Positions 51,155 through 62,033 of a stretch of 64,000 nt of DNA are shown in pieces (position 1 is the stretch's first letter; the number at the start of each line of letters is the position of its first letter). The DNA comes from Limosilactobacillus ingluviei DSM 15946 (GTDB lineage Bacteria; Bacillota; Bacilli; Lactobacillales; Lactobacillaceae): contig NZ_AZFK01000087.1 of the NCBI RefSeq assembly GCF_001435775.1, positions 1 through 64,000 on the forward strand. The letters are read 5' to 3'. The position numbers and the translations under genes are program-made. The notes under the pieces were generated by a model. That model was not told where the DNA came from. It worked only from the letters and a program-made list of their open reading frames with translations, and ran no database searches.

Positions 51155-52529
51155 TAAATTATGGGGCGGGCGCTTTCAAGCAATGGCGACTCCCGACCTC
51201 GATCGCTTTGGCGCTTCAATCGAATTCGATCAAGCCATGGCCAAAGAAGATCTGTTGGGTTCCTTGGCGCACGTGAAAATGTTGAAGGCCACTCACATCT
51301 TATCAGCCACTGACGCTGACCAAATTATCGCTGGGCTGCAACGCTTGCAAGCTAAATTAGCCGCGGGGAAGCTCGAGTTTTCACTAGCTAACGAAGATAT
51401 CCATATGAATCTCGAAGCTTTATTAACCAAAGAAATCGGGCCCGTCGCCGGGAAATTGCATACGGCTCGTAGCCGCAACGACCAGGTCGCTACGGATTTT
51501 CATCTGTACGTTAAGGAACACCTGCCACAAGTCATTACCGCGATCAAACACTTACAACGCGTTTTACTAACGCAAGCCGAAGCCAATCTTGAAACCGTCA
51601 TGCCCGGCTATACGCATCTTCAACACGCGCAACCGATCTCATACGGGCACTATTTAATGGCATACTTCGCCATGTTCCAACGGGATGTGGAACGGTTTGA
51701 ATTCAACCAACAGCACACCGATCTTTCGCCGCTTGGAGCAGCGGCGTTAGCTGGGACTACTTTTCCGATTGACCGGGCTTTAACCGCCCAAGAATTAGGC
51801 TTTTCCGCACCGTATACCAATTCCTTGGACGCAGTTTCAGACCGGGACTTTGCCCTCGAATTCTTAAGTAACGCCGCAATCTTAATGGTCCATCTTTCGC
51901 GCTTAGGTGAAGAAATCGTTTTGTGGACCTCATATGAATTTGGGTACTTGGAGTTAGCGGATGAGTACGCAACTGGCAGCTCGATCATGCCCCAGAAGAA
52001 AAACGCCGATTATGCGGAATTGATTCGTGGCAAAAGCGGTCGAATTTTCGGCGATCTCACTGGTTTATTAACCGTCATGAAAGCCTTGCCTTTAGCTTAC
52101 AATAAGGATCTGCAAGAGGACAAGGAAGGCGTTTTTGATGCAGTGAAGACGATTTTGCCTTGTTTACACGTGATGGCCGGAATGCTAGCCACCGCCAAGG
52201 TCAACAAAACCCGGATGGCAGCGGCAACGGAACGCGACTTCTCCAATGCGACCGAACTGGCTGACTACTTGGCAACAAAAGGCGTTCCGTTCCGACAAGC
52301 TCACGCAATTGTGGGAGAATTGGTCCTCAAAGGATTACAAACTGGGACCACATTACAGGAAATCCCCCTCGCTGAATACCAAAAAATCATGCCCAAAATC
52401 GGAGTCGACGTTTATCACGATTTACAATCGAAAGTTGCCGTTGCGCGTCGACAGTCATTAGGGGGTACCAGCTTTGAAAATGTAAAAAAACAAATTAAAG
52501 CTGGTAAAAAGTTAATGGGCATGGAATAA
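51144..52529 (+). CDS. argH: argininosuccinate lyase
   Basis: A 461-residue fumarase-superfamily lyase that releases arginine and fumarate. [16 protein letters not shown] is conserved, and the signature [12 protein letters not shown] supplies the catalytic Ser loop. [15 protein letters not shown] carries the active-site His. Coupled to argG. With carAB downstream it gives most of the route from citrulline and carbamoyl phosphate to arginine; argF is not in the window. Confidence 0.95.
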   Translation: MATNKLWGGRFQAMATPDLDRFGASIEFDQAMAKEDLLGSLAHVKMLKATHILSATDADQIIAGLQRLQAKLAAGKLEFSLANEDIHMNLEALLTKEIGPVAGKLHTARSRNDQVATDFHLYVKEHLPQVITAIKHLQRVLLTQAEANLETVMPGYTHLQHAQPISYGHYLMAYFAMFQRDVERFEFNQQHTDLSPLGAAALAGTTFPIDRALTAQELGFSAPYTNSLDAVSDRDFALEFLSNAAILMVHLSRLGEEIVLWTSYEFGYLELADEYATGSSIMPQKKNADYAELIRGKSGRIFGDLTGLLTVMKALPLAYNKDLQEDKEGVFDAVKTILPCLHVMAGMLATAKVNKTRMAAATERDFSNATELADYLATKGVPFRQAHAIVGELVLKGLQTGTTLQEIPLAEYQKIMPKIGVDVYHDLQSKVAVARRQSLGGTSFENVKKQIKAGKKLMGME

Positions 52530-52534
52530 TATTC

Positions 52535-52570
52535 AAAGGCTGAGAAAAGCAAACTTTCTCAGCCTTTATT
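52535..52570 (+). terminator. terminator of argGH
   Basis: AAGGCTGAGAAA pairs with TTTCTCAGCCTT, then TATTTT. Confidence 0.85.
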
Positions 52571-52702
52571 TTAAAAGAGTTCGTCTCTTTTAGCGGAGAG
52601 AACCTTTTAAAATGCCCTTTCGCTTCCTGAAAAAGGAAACGCGAACTTTAAACCCTGACCGCGAGCAGGGAAACTGAGCACATGCGAATTGGAGGCAACA
52701 AT
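52571..52702 (+). promoter_or_regulatory. hairpin-rich region ahead of carA
   Basis: TAAAAGAG/CTCTTTTA (52572-52592) forms a perfect hairpin. TTTCGCTTCCT/AGGAAACG and CCCTG/CAGGG give two more small stems. No clear promoter or PyrR-binding loop is recognised. It may be the 5' leader of carAB. Confidence 0.35.
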
Positions 52703-53791
52703 ATGCAAAGATATTTAATTCTGGAAGACGGATCAACCTACGCGGGCGAAGCTTTCGGGGCGACCACCATCACAACTGGCGAAGTGGTCTTTACCACGGG
52801 AATGACGGGCTATCAAGAAGCGATTACGGATCAATCCTATGCCGATCAGATCTTGGTGTTTACCAATCCCTTGATCGGCAATTATGGAATCAACGTTGAC
52901 GACAACGAAGCCCTGAATCCCCAAATCAAAGGCGTAATTTGCCACCAAGTTGCGCGGCACCCTAGCAACTGGCGGATGCAAGAAAGCCTGCCAGCCTTCT
53001 TAAAACGCCAGGGAATCCCGGGGCTCATGGGGGTCGATACCCGGCAATTGGTGAAACAAATCCGGGCACATGGGACCCTGCGCGGCAAGTTGGTTGACAG
53101 TTTAGATAAGCAGCGAGCGGTGGTGGCCGAACTAAAAATGGTCCATCCAACAGTTGGCGCTTCCCGGCGGGCAGCAACCCCAACGCCTTATCCTAATCCT
53201 GGCAGTAAGCGGAATATTGTGGTTATTGACTTTGGACTCAAACACAGTATTTTACGCGAATTGGCCCAACGAGACTGCAATACCATCGTTTTGCCCGCTA
53301 ACGTCTCCGCCCAAGCCGTCCTAGACTACCACCCGGACGGTGTCTTATTGTCAAACGGCCCCGGGGATCCGACCGAGCAGACTGCTGCAATCAAAATGGT
53401 CGCAGAAATCGAACAGCATGTGCCAGTCTTCGGCATCTGCATGGGTCATCAAGTCTTTGCGCTGGCCAACGGCGCCCAAACGTTCCAAATGAAATTTGGG
53501 CACCGCGGGTTTAACCACCCCGTGAAAAACTTAGCCACGGGGGAAATTACCTTTACCTCCCAAAACCACGGTTATGCCGTGGCCCCAGATTCTTTGAGCG
53601 AGACCGCTTTAACCGTCACGCACTTGGAAATCAACGATGGGGTAATCGAAGGGCTCAAACATCAAAAATATCCCGCCTTTTCCGTCCAATTTCACCCGGA
53701 CGCGGCCCCGGGCCCCCATGATGCGGCGGGCTTATTTGATCAGTTTGTTGCCACAGTCGATGCAGTAAAGGAGGAAAAAGCTCATGCCTAA
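52703..53791 (+). CDS. carA: carbamoyl-phosphate synthase small subunit
   Basis: A 362-residue glutaminase subunit that passes ammonia to CarB. The nucleophile Cys is in [14 protein letters not shown]. The His of the triad is in [12 protein letters not shown], where the usual HPEA is HPDA, a conservative change of the third catalytic residue. [17 protein letters not shown] marks the N-terminal domain. ATG 52703 follows TTGGAGG; an upstream in-frame ATG (52682) precedes the ribosome binding site. It overlaps carB by 8 nt. Confidence 0.94.
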   Translation: MQRYLILEDGSTYAGEAFGATTITTGEVVFTTGMTGYQEAITDQSYADQILVFTNPLIGNYGINVDDNEALNPQIKGVICHQVARHPSNWRMQESLPAFLKRQGIPGLMGVDTRQLVKQIRAHGTLRGKLVDSLDKQRAVVAELKMVHPTVGASRRAATPTPYPNPGSKRNIVVIDFGLKHSILRELAQRDCNTIVLPANVSAQAVLDYHPDGVLLSNGPGDPTEQTAAIKMVAEIEQHVPVFGICMGHQVFALANGAQTFQMKFGHRGFNHPVKNLATGEITFTSQNHGYAVAPDSLSETALTVTHLEINDGVIEGLKHQKYPAFSVQFHPDAAPGPHDAAGLFDQFVATVDAVKEEKAHA

Positions 53792-56700
53792 GCGGACGGA
53801 TATTCACAAGATTTTAGTAATTGGTTCAGGCCCGATCATCATTGGTCAAGCCGCGGAATTTGATTATTCAGGCACCCAAGCCTGTCTGGCATTACGTGAA
53901 GAAGGGTACGAAACGGTGTTGATCAACTCCAATCCCGCCACGATCATGACCGACAAGCAGATTGCCGATCATGTTTACATCGAACCCCTCACGGTCGAAG
54001 CCGTTTCCCGCATCATCCGCCAAGAATACCCGGATGCGATTTTGCCGACCCTTGGGGGCCAAATTGGGTTAAACCTCGCCGTCGCCTTAGCAAAATCCGG
54101 CATCTTAGCCGAACTGGATATTCAACTCTTAGGGACCCAATTAACGGCGATTGACCAAGCCGAGGACCGGGAAAAATTTAAAGCCTTGATGCAACAGCTC
54201 GGGGAACCGATTCCGGCTTCTCAAACCGTTGGTACGGTCGAGGAAGCGTTGAGCTTTGCCGAAGAAATTGGCTACCCGGTCATTGTCCGGCCGGCCTTTA
54301 CCATGGGTGGGACTGGTGGCGGAATGTGTCAGACCCCCGCAGAATTAGCCACCATTGCTGCCAATGGACTGGAGCTTTCTCCCGTTACCCAGTGCTTAAT
54401 TGAGAAATCAATCGCCGGCTACAAAGAAATTGAATTTGAGGTCATGCGGGACGCCGCGGACAATGCGATGGTCGTTTGCTGCATGGAAAACTTTGACCCG
54501 GTGGGGATTCATACCGGGGACTCAATTGTTTTCGCTCCCAACCAAACCATTTCGGATCGGGAATATCAAATGTTGCGGGATTGTGCGTTGAAATTGATTC
54601 GCGCTTTGAAAATTGAAGGGGGCTGCAACGTTCAATTAGCTTTGGATCCCCATTCTTATCACTACAACGTCATTGAGGTTAATCCCCGGGTTTCGCGTTC
54701 CTCAGCCTTAGCATCTAAAGCCACGGGATATCCGATCGCCAAATTAGCCGCTAAGATTGCCGTTGGGTTAACCTTGGATGAAATTAAAAACCCCGTCACC
54801 CAAACGACCTGGGCCCAATTTGAGCCGGCCTTGGACTACGTGGTCTGCAAAATTCCGCGCTGGCCATTTGACAAGTTCACCCAAGCGGACCGCCAACTGG
54901 GGAGTCAAATGAAAGCGACGGGGGAAGTAATGGCCATTGGGCGCACCGCCGAAGAAGCGCTGCAAAAAGCGGTGCGTTCCCTGGAAATTGACGAAACGGA
55001 TCTCATTTCTCCCGCGGCTGCGGCAGCTTCGGACAAGCAGTTACAGGCCAAGTTAACAACGCCGCAAGACGACCGCCTGTTTTATTTAGCCGAAGCCTTT
55101 CGGCGGGGGATGACGATTGAAGAAGTGCACGCGCTCACGCAAATCACACCCTACTTCTTGGATCTGATCCAGCACCTAGTGGAGATTGAACACCAGCTCA
55201 AGACCCACCTCAATAACGAGGCCCTTTTACGCACGGCCAAAAAATATGGCTTTGCGGATCAAACTATCGCTAAATTATGGGGGACCTCAGCAGCTGAGCT
55301 TCGGCAAAAGCGCCAACAATTAGGCTTAGTCCCAGTTTATAAAATGGTAGACACTTGTGCAGCCGAATTTGATTCCACGACGCCGTACTTTTATTCCACC
55401 TATGAAACGGAAAATGAATCTCACCGTAGCGATAAACCTGCAATTTTGGTGATTGGTTCTGGGCCCATTCGAATTGGGCAAGGGGTTGAATTTGACTATG
55501 CTACCGTTCACTCCGTACGCGCCATTCAAGCATTGGGTTACGAAGCGATTGTCATGAATTCAAATCCCGAAACCGTTTCTACTGATTTCTCCGTTTCTGA
55601 CAAACTCTACTTTGAACCATTGACACTGGAAGATGTGCTAAACGTGATTGACGTTGAACAGCCGGTCGGGGTCATTGTCCAGTTTGGTGGCCAAACAGCG
55701 ATCAATTTGGCGGACGGCCTGGCCCAAAACGGCGTTAAAATTTTAGGGACCACGGTAACTGACTTAAACGCTGCTGAAGACCGGGAAGTCTTTGATCAAG
55801 TCATTAAAGACCTGGGCTTAAAGCAACCAGTCGGCTTAACGGCAACCACCAAAGAAGGCGTCTTAGCAGCAGCAGCTCAGATTGGTTATCCCGTTTTGGT
55901 CCGGCCTTCGTATGTCCTTGGTGGGAAAGCGATGGAAATCGTCAATTCGCCCCAAGAGTTGAAGAATTATCTGGCTCAAAACGCCCCAGCGGCCGTCGAT
56001 CACCCGATCTTGGTCGATGCGTACTTAGAAGGAAAAGAATGCGAAGTCGACGCGATTTGTGATGGAACCAACGTCCTCTTGCCGGGGATTATGGAACACA
56101 TTGAACGGGCGGGGGTCCACTCGGGGGATTCAATGGCCGTTTATCCGCCACAGTCCTTTGGGGATGACATCAAAGCCCAAATCGTGGCGGCAACCAAAAA
56201 ACTGGCCGTCGCTTTAAAGTGCATTGGCATTATGAACATTCAGTTCATCATCCACGACCATGAAGCCTACGTCCTAGAAGTCAATCCGCGTGCTAGTCGG
56301 ACCGTCCCGTTCTTAAGTAAAATTACGGGAATTGAAATGGCCCAGGTCGCAACCAAGGTGATTTTAGGGCAATCCCTAAGTGACCAAGGCTACCAAGGTG
56401 GACTAGCCCCTGATTCACCCTTGGTGCACGTGAAAGCCCCCGTCTTTTCCTTTAGCAAACTGGATGCGGTCGATGCCTACTTGGGGCCTGAAATGAAGTC
56501 GACCGGGGAAGTAATGGGCACGGATGCCAACTTTGCCAAAGCCTTATACAAAGCCTTTGCTGGGGCTAAAATGCAATTGCCGCTCAACGGGACGGTCCTG
56601 TTAACCGTGGAAGACCACGATAAAAAACAGGTTAAAGCCCTGGCGAAACGGTTTGCCCGGATTGGCTACCGCATCTTGGCCACCAAGGGGACCGCTAAGT

Positions 56701-56963
56701 ACCTGAAGAAACATGGCTTACACGTCACCAAAGTCCAGCGTGTCCATGATCAAGCGGCCCCAACCATTTTGGATGTCATTAAGGCGGGGCAAGTGAACCT
56801 GGTCATCAATACAATGGGACATGATTATGAGCATACCTCAGATGGCTTTATCATCCGCCAGACGGCGATTGAACACAACGTACCATTGCTAACGGCGTTG
56901 GATACGGTTGATGCCTTATTGCGTTCCCTAGAAGGCCGTTCCTTTGCGACCAGTGAACTTTAA
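53784..56963 (+). CDS. carB: carbamoyl-phosphate synthase large subunit
   Basis: A 1059-residue protein of two homologous ATP-grasp halves ([20 protein letters not shown] at residue 9 and [20 protein letters not shown] at about 553) and a C-terminal MGS-like regulatory domain ([20 protein letters not shown] onward). It makes carbamoyl phosphate from bicarbonate, ammonia and two ATP for arginine and pyrimidines. The length matches Gram-positive CarB. Being next to argGH suggests an arginine-linked copy, though a pyrimidine role is possible. Confidence 0.96.
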   Translation: MPKRTDIHKILVIGSGPIIIGQAAEFDYSGTQACLALREEGYETVLINSNPATIMTDKQIADHVYIEPLTVEAVSRIIRQEYPDAILPTLGGQIGLNLAVALAKSGILAELDIQLLGTQLTAIDQAEDREKFKALMQQLGEPIPASQTVGTVEEALSFAEEIGYPVIVRPAFTMGGTGGGMCQTPAELATIAANGLELSPVTQCLIEKSIAGYKEIEFEVMRDAADNAMVVCCMENFDPVGIHTGDSIVFAPNQTISDREYQMLRDCALKLIRALKIEGGCNVQLALDPHSYHYNVIEVNPRVSRSSALASKATGYPIAKLAAKIAVGLTLDEIKNPVTQTTWAQFEPALDYVVCKIPRWPFDKFTQADRQLGSQMKATGEVMAIGRTAEEALQKAVRSLEIDETDLISPAAAAASDKQLQAKLTTPQDDRLFYLAEAFRRGMTIEEVHALTQITPYFLDLIQHLVEIEHQLKTHLNNEALLRTAKKYGFADQTIAKLWGTSAAELRQKRQQLGLVPVYKMVDTCAAEFDSTTPYFYSTYETENESHRSDKPAILVIGSGPIRIGQGVEFDYATVHSVRAIQALGYEAIVMNSNPETVSTDFSVSDKLYFEPLTLEDVLNVIDVEQPVGVIVQFGGQTAINLADGLAQNGVKILGTTVTDLNAAEDREVFDQVIKDLGLKQPVGLTATTKEGVLAAAAQIGYPVLVRPSYVLGGKAMEIVNSPQELKNYLAQNAPAAVDHPILVDAYLEGKECEVDAICDGTNVLLPGIMEHIERAGVHSGDSMAVYPPQSFGDDIKAQIVAATKKLAVALKCIGIMNIQFIIHDHEAYVLEVNPRASRTVPFLSKITGIEMAQVATKVILGQSLSDQGYQGGLAPDSPLVHVKAPVFSFSKLDAVDAYLGPEMKSTGEVMGTDANFAKALYKAFAGAKMQLPLNGTVLLTVEDHDKKQVKALAKRFARIGYRILATKGTAKYLKKHGLHVTKVQRVHDQAAPTILDVIKAGQVNLVINTMGHDYEHTSDGFIIRQTAIEHNVPLLTALDTVDALLRSLEGRSFATSEL

Positions 56964-57023
56964 CGCAGCAAAGCACGGAATTTGTGGTAAGATAAATTCA
57001 TTAGCGAAAAGGGAGGTAAAACG

Positions 57024-57134
57024 ATGGCCAAGTACGTAGTTGAATTATCCGCAGCCGACTTACAAATGCTGAAGGACTGCCACTCCAAGAACCCTTCGAT
57101 CATGAAGGCCTTGGAAAAGGCAACGGAAAAGTAA
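57024..57134 (+). CDS. 36-residue small protein
   Basis: A short frame with a strong GGGAGGT 7 nt before ATG 57024, its own stop (57132-57134) and a dedicated terminator 11 nt later. It reads MAKYVVELSAADLQMLK, then DCHSKNPSIMKALEKATEK: a beta-strand-like start and one long helix. No signal peptide is seen. The complete signal set (ribosome binding site, frame, terminator) makes it a likely real small gene. Function unknown. Confidence 0.65.
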   Translation: MAKYVVELSAADLQMLKDCHSKNPSIMKALEKATEK

Positions 57135-57145
57135 TTACTAATTTT

Positions 57146-57180
57146 ACTCCGGTGTGCACTAAGCACAGCGGAGTTTTTTT
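57146..57180 (+). terminator. terminator of the small-protein gene
   Basis: ACTCCG with GTGTGC/GCAC inside pairs with CGGAGT, followed by seven T. Confidence 0.85.
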
Positions 57181-57253
57181 AATCTTGACATTTGCTCAGA
57201 TCACTTTAAAATTATAAAAAGATGATAAAACAATGAGAAAGAAGCGATGCTGA

Positions 57254-58336
57254 ATGCGAATTTTGTCTGAAAGTGAACGGACCTACTTGGAACAGATTTT
57301 TGTTAAACTAAATTTTTCGGCTGATGATGCCAAATTTTTGGCGGATACATTAGTCGATGCGGATTTACGCGGAATTTCTTCGCACGGGATTAACCGTTTG
57401 GCATGGTATGCCCAAATGGTCAAGGACCACACTATTATACCAACAAAGCAGGCAACAGTAATCAAACAGCGACCGGGGCTGGTCTTGGTCGATGCCAATC
57501 AAAACATGGGTCAGCTTGCGGCGCGTTTAGCAATGCGAGAAATTATTAAAAAAGCCAAACAAACCGGGATCGCCATGGCGGTCGTCCGGAATTCCAATCA
57601 CTTTGGAACGGCAGGCTACTATACCCGCCTGGCCCTTGAGGCCGGGTTAGTGGGTGTTGCCCTGACTAACACCCGACCCTTAGTGGTGCCGACTAATGCC
57701 ACCACGGCATTCTTAGGTTCAAATGCTTTTGCCTTCGGCTTCCCAGCCCAGCCCCACCCATTTATGTTTGATTGCGCCACCGCGGCAGTTTCCGGCGGCA
57801 AAATCCAGGTTAAAGACAAGCGGGGTGAAACTTTGCCGGGTGAATGGGTCGTCGATAAGAACCGCCAAGTCGTTCGCGACCCTAAAGAAGCTGAGGAGAT
57901 CTTGGCCGCGGCCGCCTTTTCAACTGACCAAAAGGGCGGGGGACTCTTGACCTTAGGGGGCCTCTTCGAAGAGAATTCAAATTACAAAGGGATGGGCAAT
58001 TCATTAGTAATTGAAATCCTAACCGGCATTTTAGCCCAAGGGTCTATTTCAGCGGATACCGTAAAAGGTAAGCATGATTTTTCCCAATTCTTATTGGTTT
58101 TCGACCCAGCTTTCTTCGGCGAGCCAGCTAAATTAGCGGCTGATGCGACCCGGATGTTAGACCGAATTCGGCAGCTACCAGCAATTCCTGGAAAACAAAT
58201 TTGGATTCCAGGGGATCGTGAATATCGCTTGTTAGCCCAAAATCGGCAACGGGGGGTTGAAGTGGATGAAAAAACTTACGCTCAAATGAAAACGTTGGGT
58301 GAAGAGTTAGGCGTCACGCTCCCTGGCTCACGTTAG
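57254..58336 (+). CDS. malate/L-lactate dehydrogenase family oxidoreductase (YlbC/YiaK type)
   Basis: A 360-residue NAD(P)-dependent enzyme of the LdhB_2 fold, unrelated to classical LDH. DLRGISSHGINRL near residues 36-48 and VRNSNHFGTAGYYTRLA (catalytic His) are family signatures, and FDCATAAVSGGKIQ lies in the cofactor region. Members oxidise malate, sulfolactate, ureidoglycolate or similar 2-hydroxyacids; the substrate is open. The ribosome binding site is weak (GAAAGAAG). It has a strong terminator at 58350-58397. Confidence 0.87.
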   Translation: MRILSESERTYLEQIFVKLNFSADDAKFLADTLVDADLRGISSHGINRLAWYAQMVKDHTIIPTKQATVIKQRPGLVLVDANQNMGQLAARLAMREIIKKAKQTGIAMAVVRNSNHFGTAGYYTRLALEAGLVGVALTNTRPLVVPTNATTAFLGSNAFAFGFPAQPHPFMFDCATAAVSGGKIQVKDKRGETLPGEWVVDKNRQVVRDPKEAEEILAAAAFSTDQKGGGLLTLGGLFEENSNYKGMGNSLVIEILTGILAQGSISADTVKGKHDFSQFLLVFDPAFFGEPAKLAADATRMLDRIRQLPAIPGKQIWIPGDREYRLLAQNRQRGVEVDEKTYAQMKTLGEELGVTLPGSR

Positions 58337-58349
58337 GTTTACCACAGGC

Positions 58350-58397
58350 GGCCATAAAACGACATTTGGTGTCTTTTGTCGTTTTATGGCCTTTTTT
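58350..58397 (+). terminator. terminator of the malate/lactate dehydrogenase-like gene
   Basis: GGCCATAAAACGAC pairs perfectly with GTCGTTTTATGGCC, followed by six T. Confidence 0.9.
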
Positions 58398-58461
58398 ACC
58401 TTTTGTAACCGCTTTCGTGATAAAATAAAGGTGGAATAAGATTGTTAAGGAGGTAATAACG

Positions 58462-59346
58462 ATGACCATTCAAAATGTAACAATTATCGGGGCCGGCACC
58501 TTAGGCAGTCAAATTGCCTTTCAATCCGCCCTAAAAGGAATGCATGTCGCTGCTTATGACCCCCAAATTGCTGTGGCTAAGCAACGGTTAGCGGCGTTAG
58601 CAGCACCATACGCACGCGATGTTCAACTGCCCCAAGCCGAATTTGATCAAGCGTTGGCGACCATCCAGGTTACTGATGATTTGGCGGCGGCCGTAGCTGA
58701 TGCCGACCTCGTAATCGAAGCCATCCCGGAAGCCGTGGAAATTAAGGCTAAAATGTACAGTGAATTAATGAAAGTGCTACCTGCTAAAACCATCGTGGCC
58801 AGCAACTCGTCCACGATGATGCCGAGCCAATTGGTGCAGTACGTGGATCGGCCAGCTCAATTCTTACACATTCACTTTGCTAACCAAATTTGGAAATATA
58901 ATGTCGCTGAAATCGTGGGAACGTCGGTCACAGATCCAATTGTTTTTGATGAGGCAGTAGCTTTTGCCAAGGCGATTGGGATGGTGCCAATCACGATGCA
59001 CAAAGAATATCCTGGCTATATTTTAAATGCCTTACTAGTCCCACTGCTTAATGCCGCATTGGCCGTGTGGGCGAAGGGAATTGCCGACCCGCACTTGGTC
59101 GACAAAGATTGGATGATTTCTACCGGGGCGCCGTTGGGTCCATTCATGATCTTGGATGTGGTTGGCCTACGGACTCCGTACCAGATTGAAATGAACAGCT
59201 ACCAACAGACCGGGAACCCCGATGCAAAACTGATTGCTGATAAGCTTAAGGAAATGATTGATGCAGGACAAACCGGCCGGGAAAGCGGGCAAGGCTTCTA
59301 CCACTACCCGAATCCTGAATTCTTAGCCCCTGACTTTTTGAAGTAA
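58462..59346 (+). CDS. 3-hydroxyacyl-CoA dehydrogenase family protein
   Basis: A 294-residue NAD-dependent enzyme. The Rossmann loop GAGTLGSQIAFQSALKG is at residues 9-25, IEAIPEAVEIKAKMYSEL and ASNSSTMMPSQL are the family core, and HIHFANQIWKYNVAEIVG carries the catalytic His. GYILNALLVPLLNAAL is the dimer domain. No thiolase or crotonase partner is adjacent, so it may act on a free hydroxy acid or carnitine-like substrate rather than in fatty-acid oxidation. It is monocistronic with AAGGAGG upstream. Confidence 0.88.
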   Translation: MTIQNVTIIGAGTLGSQIAFQSALKGMHVAAYDPQIAVAKQRLAALAAPYARDVQLPQAEFDQALATIQVTDDLAAAVADADLVIEAIPEAVEIKAKMYSELMKVLPAKTIVASNSSTMMPSQLVQYVDRPAQFLHIHFANQIWKYNVAEIVGTSVTDPIVFDEAVAFAKAIGMVPITMHKEYPGYILNALLVPLLNAALAVWAKGIADPHLVDKDWMISTGAPLGPFMILDVVGLRTPYQIEMNSYQQTGNPDAKLIADKLKEMIDAGQTGRESGQGFYHYPNPEFLAPDFLK

Positions 59347-59347
59347 T

Positions 59348-59403
59348 AAAACCGTGTTAGACCAGGCTTGGTAAGCAATCCAGATGGTCTAACGCGGTTT
59401 TTA
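59348..59403 (+). terminator. terminator of the hydroxyacyl-CoA dehydrogenase gene
   Basis: AAACCGTGTTAGACCA pairs with TGGTCTAACGCGGTTT, followed by TTT. Confidence 0.88.
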
Positions 59404-59438
59404 ATTTCTCAGTTGGCACACTTTTGGCACTAAATACT

Positions 59439-59476
59439 AAAGGCTCAATGCGTTTTGGGAGCATTGAGCCTTTTTA
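59439..59476 (-). terminator. terminator of the EIIC_2 gene (readable from both strands)
   Basis: AAAGGCTCAATGC pairs with GCATTGAGCCTTT. Confidence 0.85.
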
Positions 59477-59477
59477 A

Positions 59478-60587
59478 TTAAACTACTTCCAAGTGTAATT
59501 GGTTTTCACCAATCAAACCGACTTTTTTCATTACTAAGTAAAGCGTTACTGACATTACCGCTGGGACCACAACCCCGAAGGCCATGTAAACAGCGAATTG
59601 ATCCCAGCCCCGTGAAAGGTAGGCGATTGGCGCAATCAGCGAGTTCAGTCCCAGACCGCCCAAGGTGTACGTTGAGCGGAAGTGGAACAGCACCGTAGCT
59701 ACTGGCGCACAGACCGCAGTGGAAACCATCGATGGCACCAACAGATATGGATTTAACAGCAAATTCGGGAATTGCAGCTTTGGCGTAACCAACCCTTGGG
59801 CAATATTTGCTCCCAGGTTATTTTGGCGCCATGACATTGCCGTAAAGGCTACGAACTGCGCCGTGGTCCCAATCAACGCGGCTGCAGAAGAAACCGGATC
59901 TAATGTCAAGGCAACTGCCAAAGCGGCAGAAGAGGCCGGCGTCATCAAGAAGAGGGCCCAAACCAGTGAAATTACCACTGACCCCAAGACTGGTGAGACC
60001 GTCATCGTGTGGGCAATGTAAGCCGAGACCGCCAACAGGGCTGGGGTAACCACAGAAGCAACCAACAGACCAAAGGTTACCCCAACCGCCAAAGCCCCAA
60101 ATGGTACCAAGACCATGTCCAGTGGGGTCTTGCCCGTCAGGTACTTCCCAACCAGGACACAAGCCACTGCGGCTAACAGCGCTGAAACTGGTTGTCCAGA
60201 AGTGATGATGGGCGCTCCAGCCAGTGAAACGCTGGCTTGGCCAGTTGCCGTGGCGGCATTTACACTGGCACTGGTAAAGTGCACGGCATTTGCTCCGACG
60301 GTGGCTGAAACCAGGGAAGCAAAAGTTACCAAGGTATTCGTGTTTAATTGTGAGGCTACCGCCACCCCGATTGCTGGTGCCAACAAGGCTTGGGCTTCTG
60401 AACCAACCAGGGAAAGGGCATGGATCCCCGACAGATTCCCAATCGTTGCCAGTAACAGGCCACCACCAAGAACGACTAAGATGGCTTGGGCAGTAGCAGC
60501 AAAGACTCGATAGAGTGCTTCCTTAAAGCGGGAAGCCTCTTGATATGTAGTAGCTTGCTTTGAAGCAGGTTTGACGCGCGCTTCCAT
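59478..60587 (-). CDS. PTS EIIC type-2-like membrane protein (PTS_EIIC_2 family)
   Basis: A 369-residue protein with about nine to ten membrane helices rich in Ala, Val and Gly. ATIGNLSGIHALSLVGSEAQALLAPAIGVAVA and TSGQPVSALLAAVACVLVGKYL fit the stand-alone PTS_EIIC_2 family found in lactic acid bacteria without EIIA or EIIB partners. Substrate and even PTS dependence are unknown. It is convergent with the dehydrogenase upstream and divergent from ldhD. The ribosome binding site is AAGGAGGG. Confidence 0.8.
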   Translation of the reverse strand: MEARVKPASKQATTYQEASRFKEALYRVFAATAQAILVVLGGGLLLATIGNLSGIHALSLVGSEAQALLAPAIGVAVASQLNTNTLVTFASLVSATVGANAVHFTSASVNAATATGQASVSLAGAPIITSGQPVSALLAAVACVLVGKYLTGKTPLDMVLVPFGALAVGVTFGLLVASVVTPALLAVSAYIAHTMTVSPVLGSVVISLVWALFLMTPASSAALAVALTLDPVSSAAALIGTTAQFVAFTAMSWRQNNLGANIAQGLVTPKLQFPNLLLNPYLLVPSMVSTAVCAPVATVLFHFRSTYTLGGLGLNSLIAPIAYLSRGWDQFAVYMAFGVVVPAVMSVTLYLVMKKVGLIGENQLHLEVV

Positions 60588-60921
60588 AAGCAGTCCCTCC
60601 TTAAAAATATGTGTTATTAACTTTTGATGGAACTTAGTCTAAGGGAATTCCATTAGAATGTCAACTGCAAAATTTAATCTTTTTCTAATCAAAATCATAA
60701 AACGTTTGCAAAAAATAAGTTCGTGACCCTATGCTTCAAATTCTTAACCGCTTGATCAACCGGTTATAGCATTTTTTGGGGGGCAGCCATGTGCTTAATT
60801 CAACTTAATCTAATTATCATTTTTATGTTAAGAAACACTGTCACCCGTGAAACGAACGTTCTCAGCAACTGCTCTAAATGCTAAACTTTATTTAACAGCA
60901 ATTAAATAATGAGGTGAGCAC
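60588..60921. promoter_or_regulatory. divergent intergenic region with a cre-like site
   Basis: 334 bases between the EIIC_2 gene and ldhD without a gene. ATAAAACGTTTGCA (60697-60710) resembles the CcpA cre consensus (AACGTTT core). The region is AT-rich and must hold both promoters; I could not place them with confidence. Confidence 0.4.
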
Positions 60922-61926
60922 ATGTACTCGATTAAAATGTATGGCGTGAAAGCTGAAGACCGGCCCTTTGCCGAGCGGTGGGCCCAAAAGCATCAAGTTA
61001 AGCTTGCAATGACCACCGATGTCATCAATGAAGACACCATTGATGACGCCCGTGGATTTGATGGGGTTACCACTTTACAGGTAACGGATATTCCGCGGGA
61101 AGCCTATGCTCGTTTTCACGCAATGGGAATTAAACAAATTGCCCAGCGCAGTGCGGGATATGATATGTACGATTTAGCAGAAGCCACGAAAAACCACATC
61201 ATTATCAGTAACGTCCCATCCTACTCACCGGAGTCAATCGCTGAATATGCTTTAACCACGGCCTTAAATTTAGTGCGGCGGGTTCCGCAAATCCAACAAC
61301 GCGTTGCTGCACATAATTTTACCTGGCAAACACCAATCCGCGGCCGCGTAATTGGCAAGATGACGATTGCCGTCTTGGGGACCGGTCGAATTGGGGCACA
61401 CGCCGCGCGACTTTTTCACGGAATCGGCGCCAAGGTGATTGGTTTTGATCGTCATCAAAACCCGGCCCTGACCGGAATTGTCACCTATGTTGATTCGATT
61501 GAAGAAGCGGTCGCGCAAGCCGATTTGGTATCCTTGCATATGCCAGCAAATGACGCTAACCACCACCTCTTTGATGCCAACATGTTTCAGCACTTCAAAC
61601 GCGGCGCCTACTTAGTCAATACCGCACGCGGTTCATTAATTGACACCCAAGCCTTGCTTAACGCATTAACACAAGGACAGTTAGCTGGCGCCGGGCTGGA
61701 CGTTTACGAGCATGAAGGCCCCATCGTGCCTTTGGATTTACAAGGCCAACCCCTGGCGGATGAGTTATTTAAGCAATTGCTGGCTTCCGAGCGCGTTATC
61801 TATTCACCCCACGTCGCTTACTACACCGATGAAGCCGTTGCAAATCTAATTGAAGGGGGCTTAGATGCCACCCTCGATGTCATCTTACATGGTGATACTG
61901 CCAATCGGGTTAACGACCTCGCTTAA
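60922..61926 (+). CDS. ldhD: D-lactate dehydrogenase
   Basis: A 334-residue D-2-hydroxyacid dehydrogenase reducing pyruvate to D-lactate. The NAD loop is VLGTGRIGAHAARLF. The catalytic Arg is in NTARGSLIDTQAL, Glu in GLDVYEHEGPI and His in SPHVAYYTDEAV. QRSAGYDMYDL and NVPSYSPESIAEYAL are typical of lactobacillus D-LDH; hydroxyisocaproate dehydrogenase is a close alternative. The ribosome binding site is GAGGTGAG. It lies directly ahead of the L-LDH gene. Confidence 0.9.
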   Translation: MYSIKMYGVKAEDRPFAERWAQKHQVKLAMTTDVINEDTIDDARGFDGVTTLQVTDIPREAYARFHAMGIKQIAQRSAGYDMYDLAEATKNHIIISNVPSYSPESIAEYALTTALNLVRRVPQIQQRVAAHNFTWQTPIRGRVIGKMTIAVLGTGRIGAHAARLFHGIGAKVIGFDRHQNPALTGIVTYVDSIEEAVAQADLVSLHMPANDANHHLFDANMFQHFKRGAYLVNTARGSLIDTQALLNALTQGQLAGAGLDVYEHEGPIVPLDLQGQPLADELFKQLLASERVIYSPHVAYYTDEAVANLIEGGLDATLDVILHGDTANRVNDLA

Positions 61927-62033
61927 GTTTGCACAAAGAAAGGATTAGTGGCGGAGCGAATTAAATGGTCTAGGCAATTTATTTGTAAGCAGGGCATTTC
62001 ACAAGCAATTCGGGGCATTTCAGCTGTAAACGC

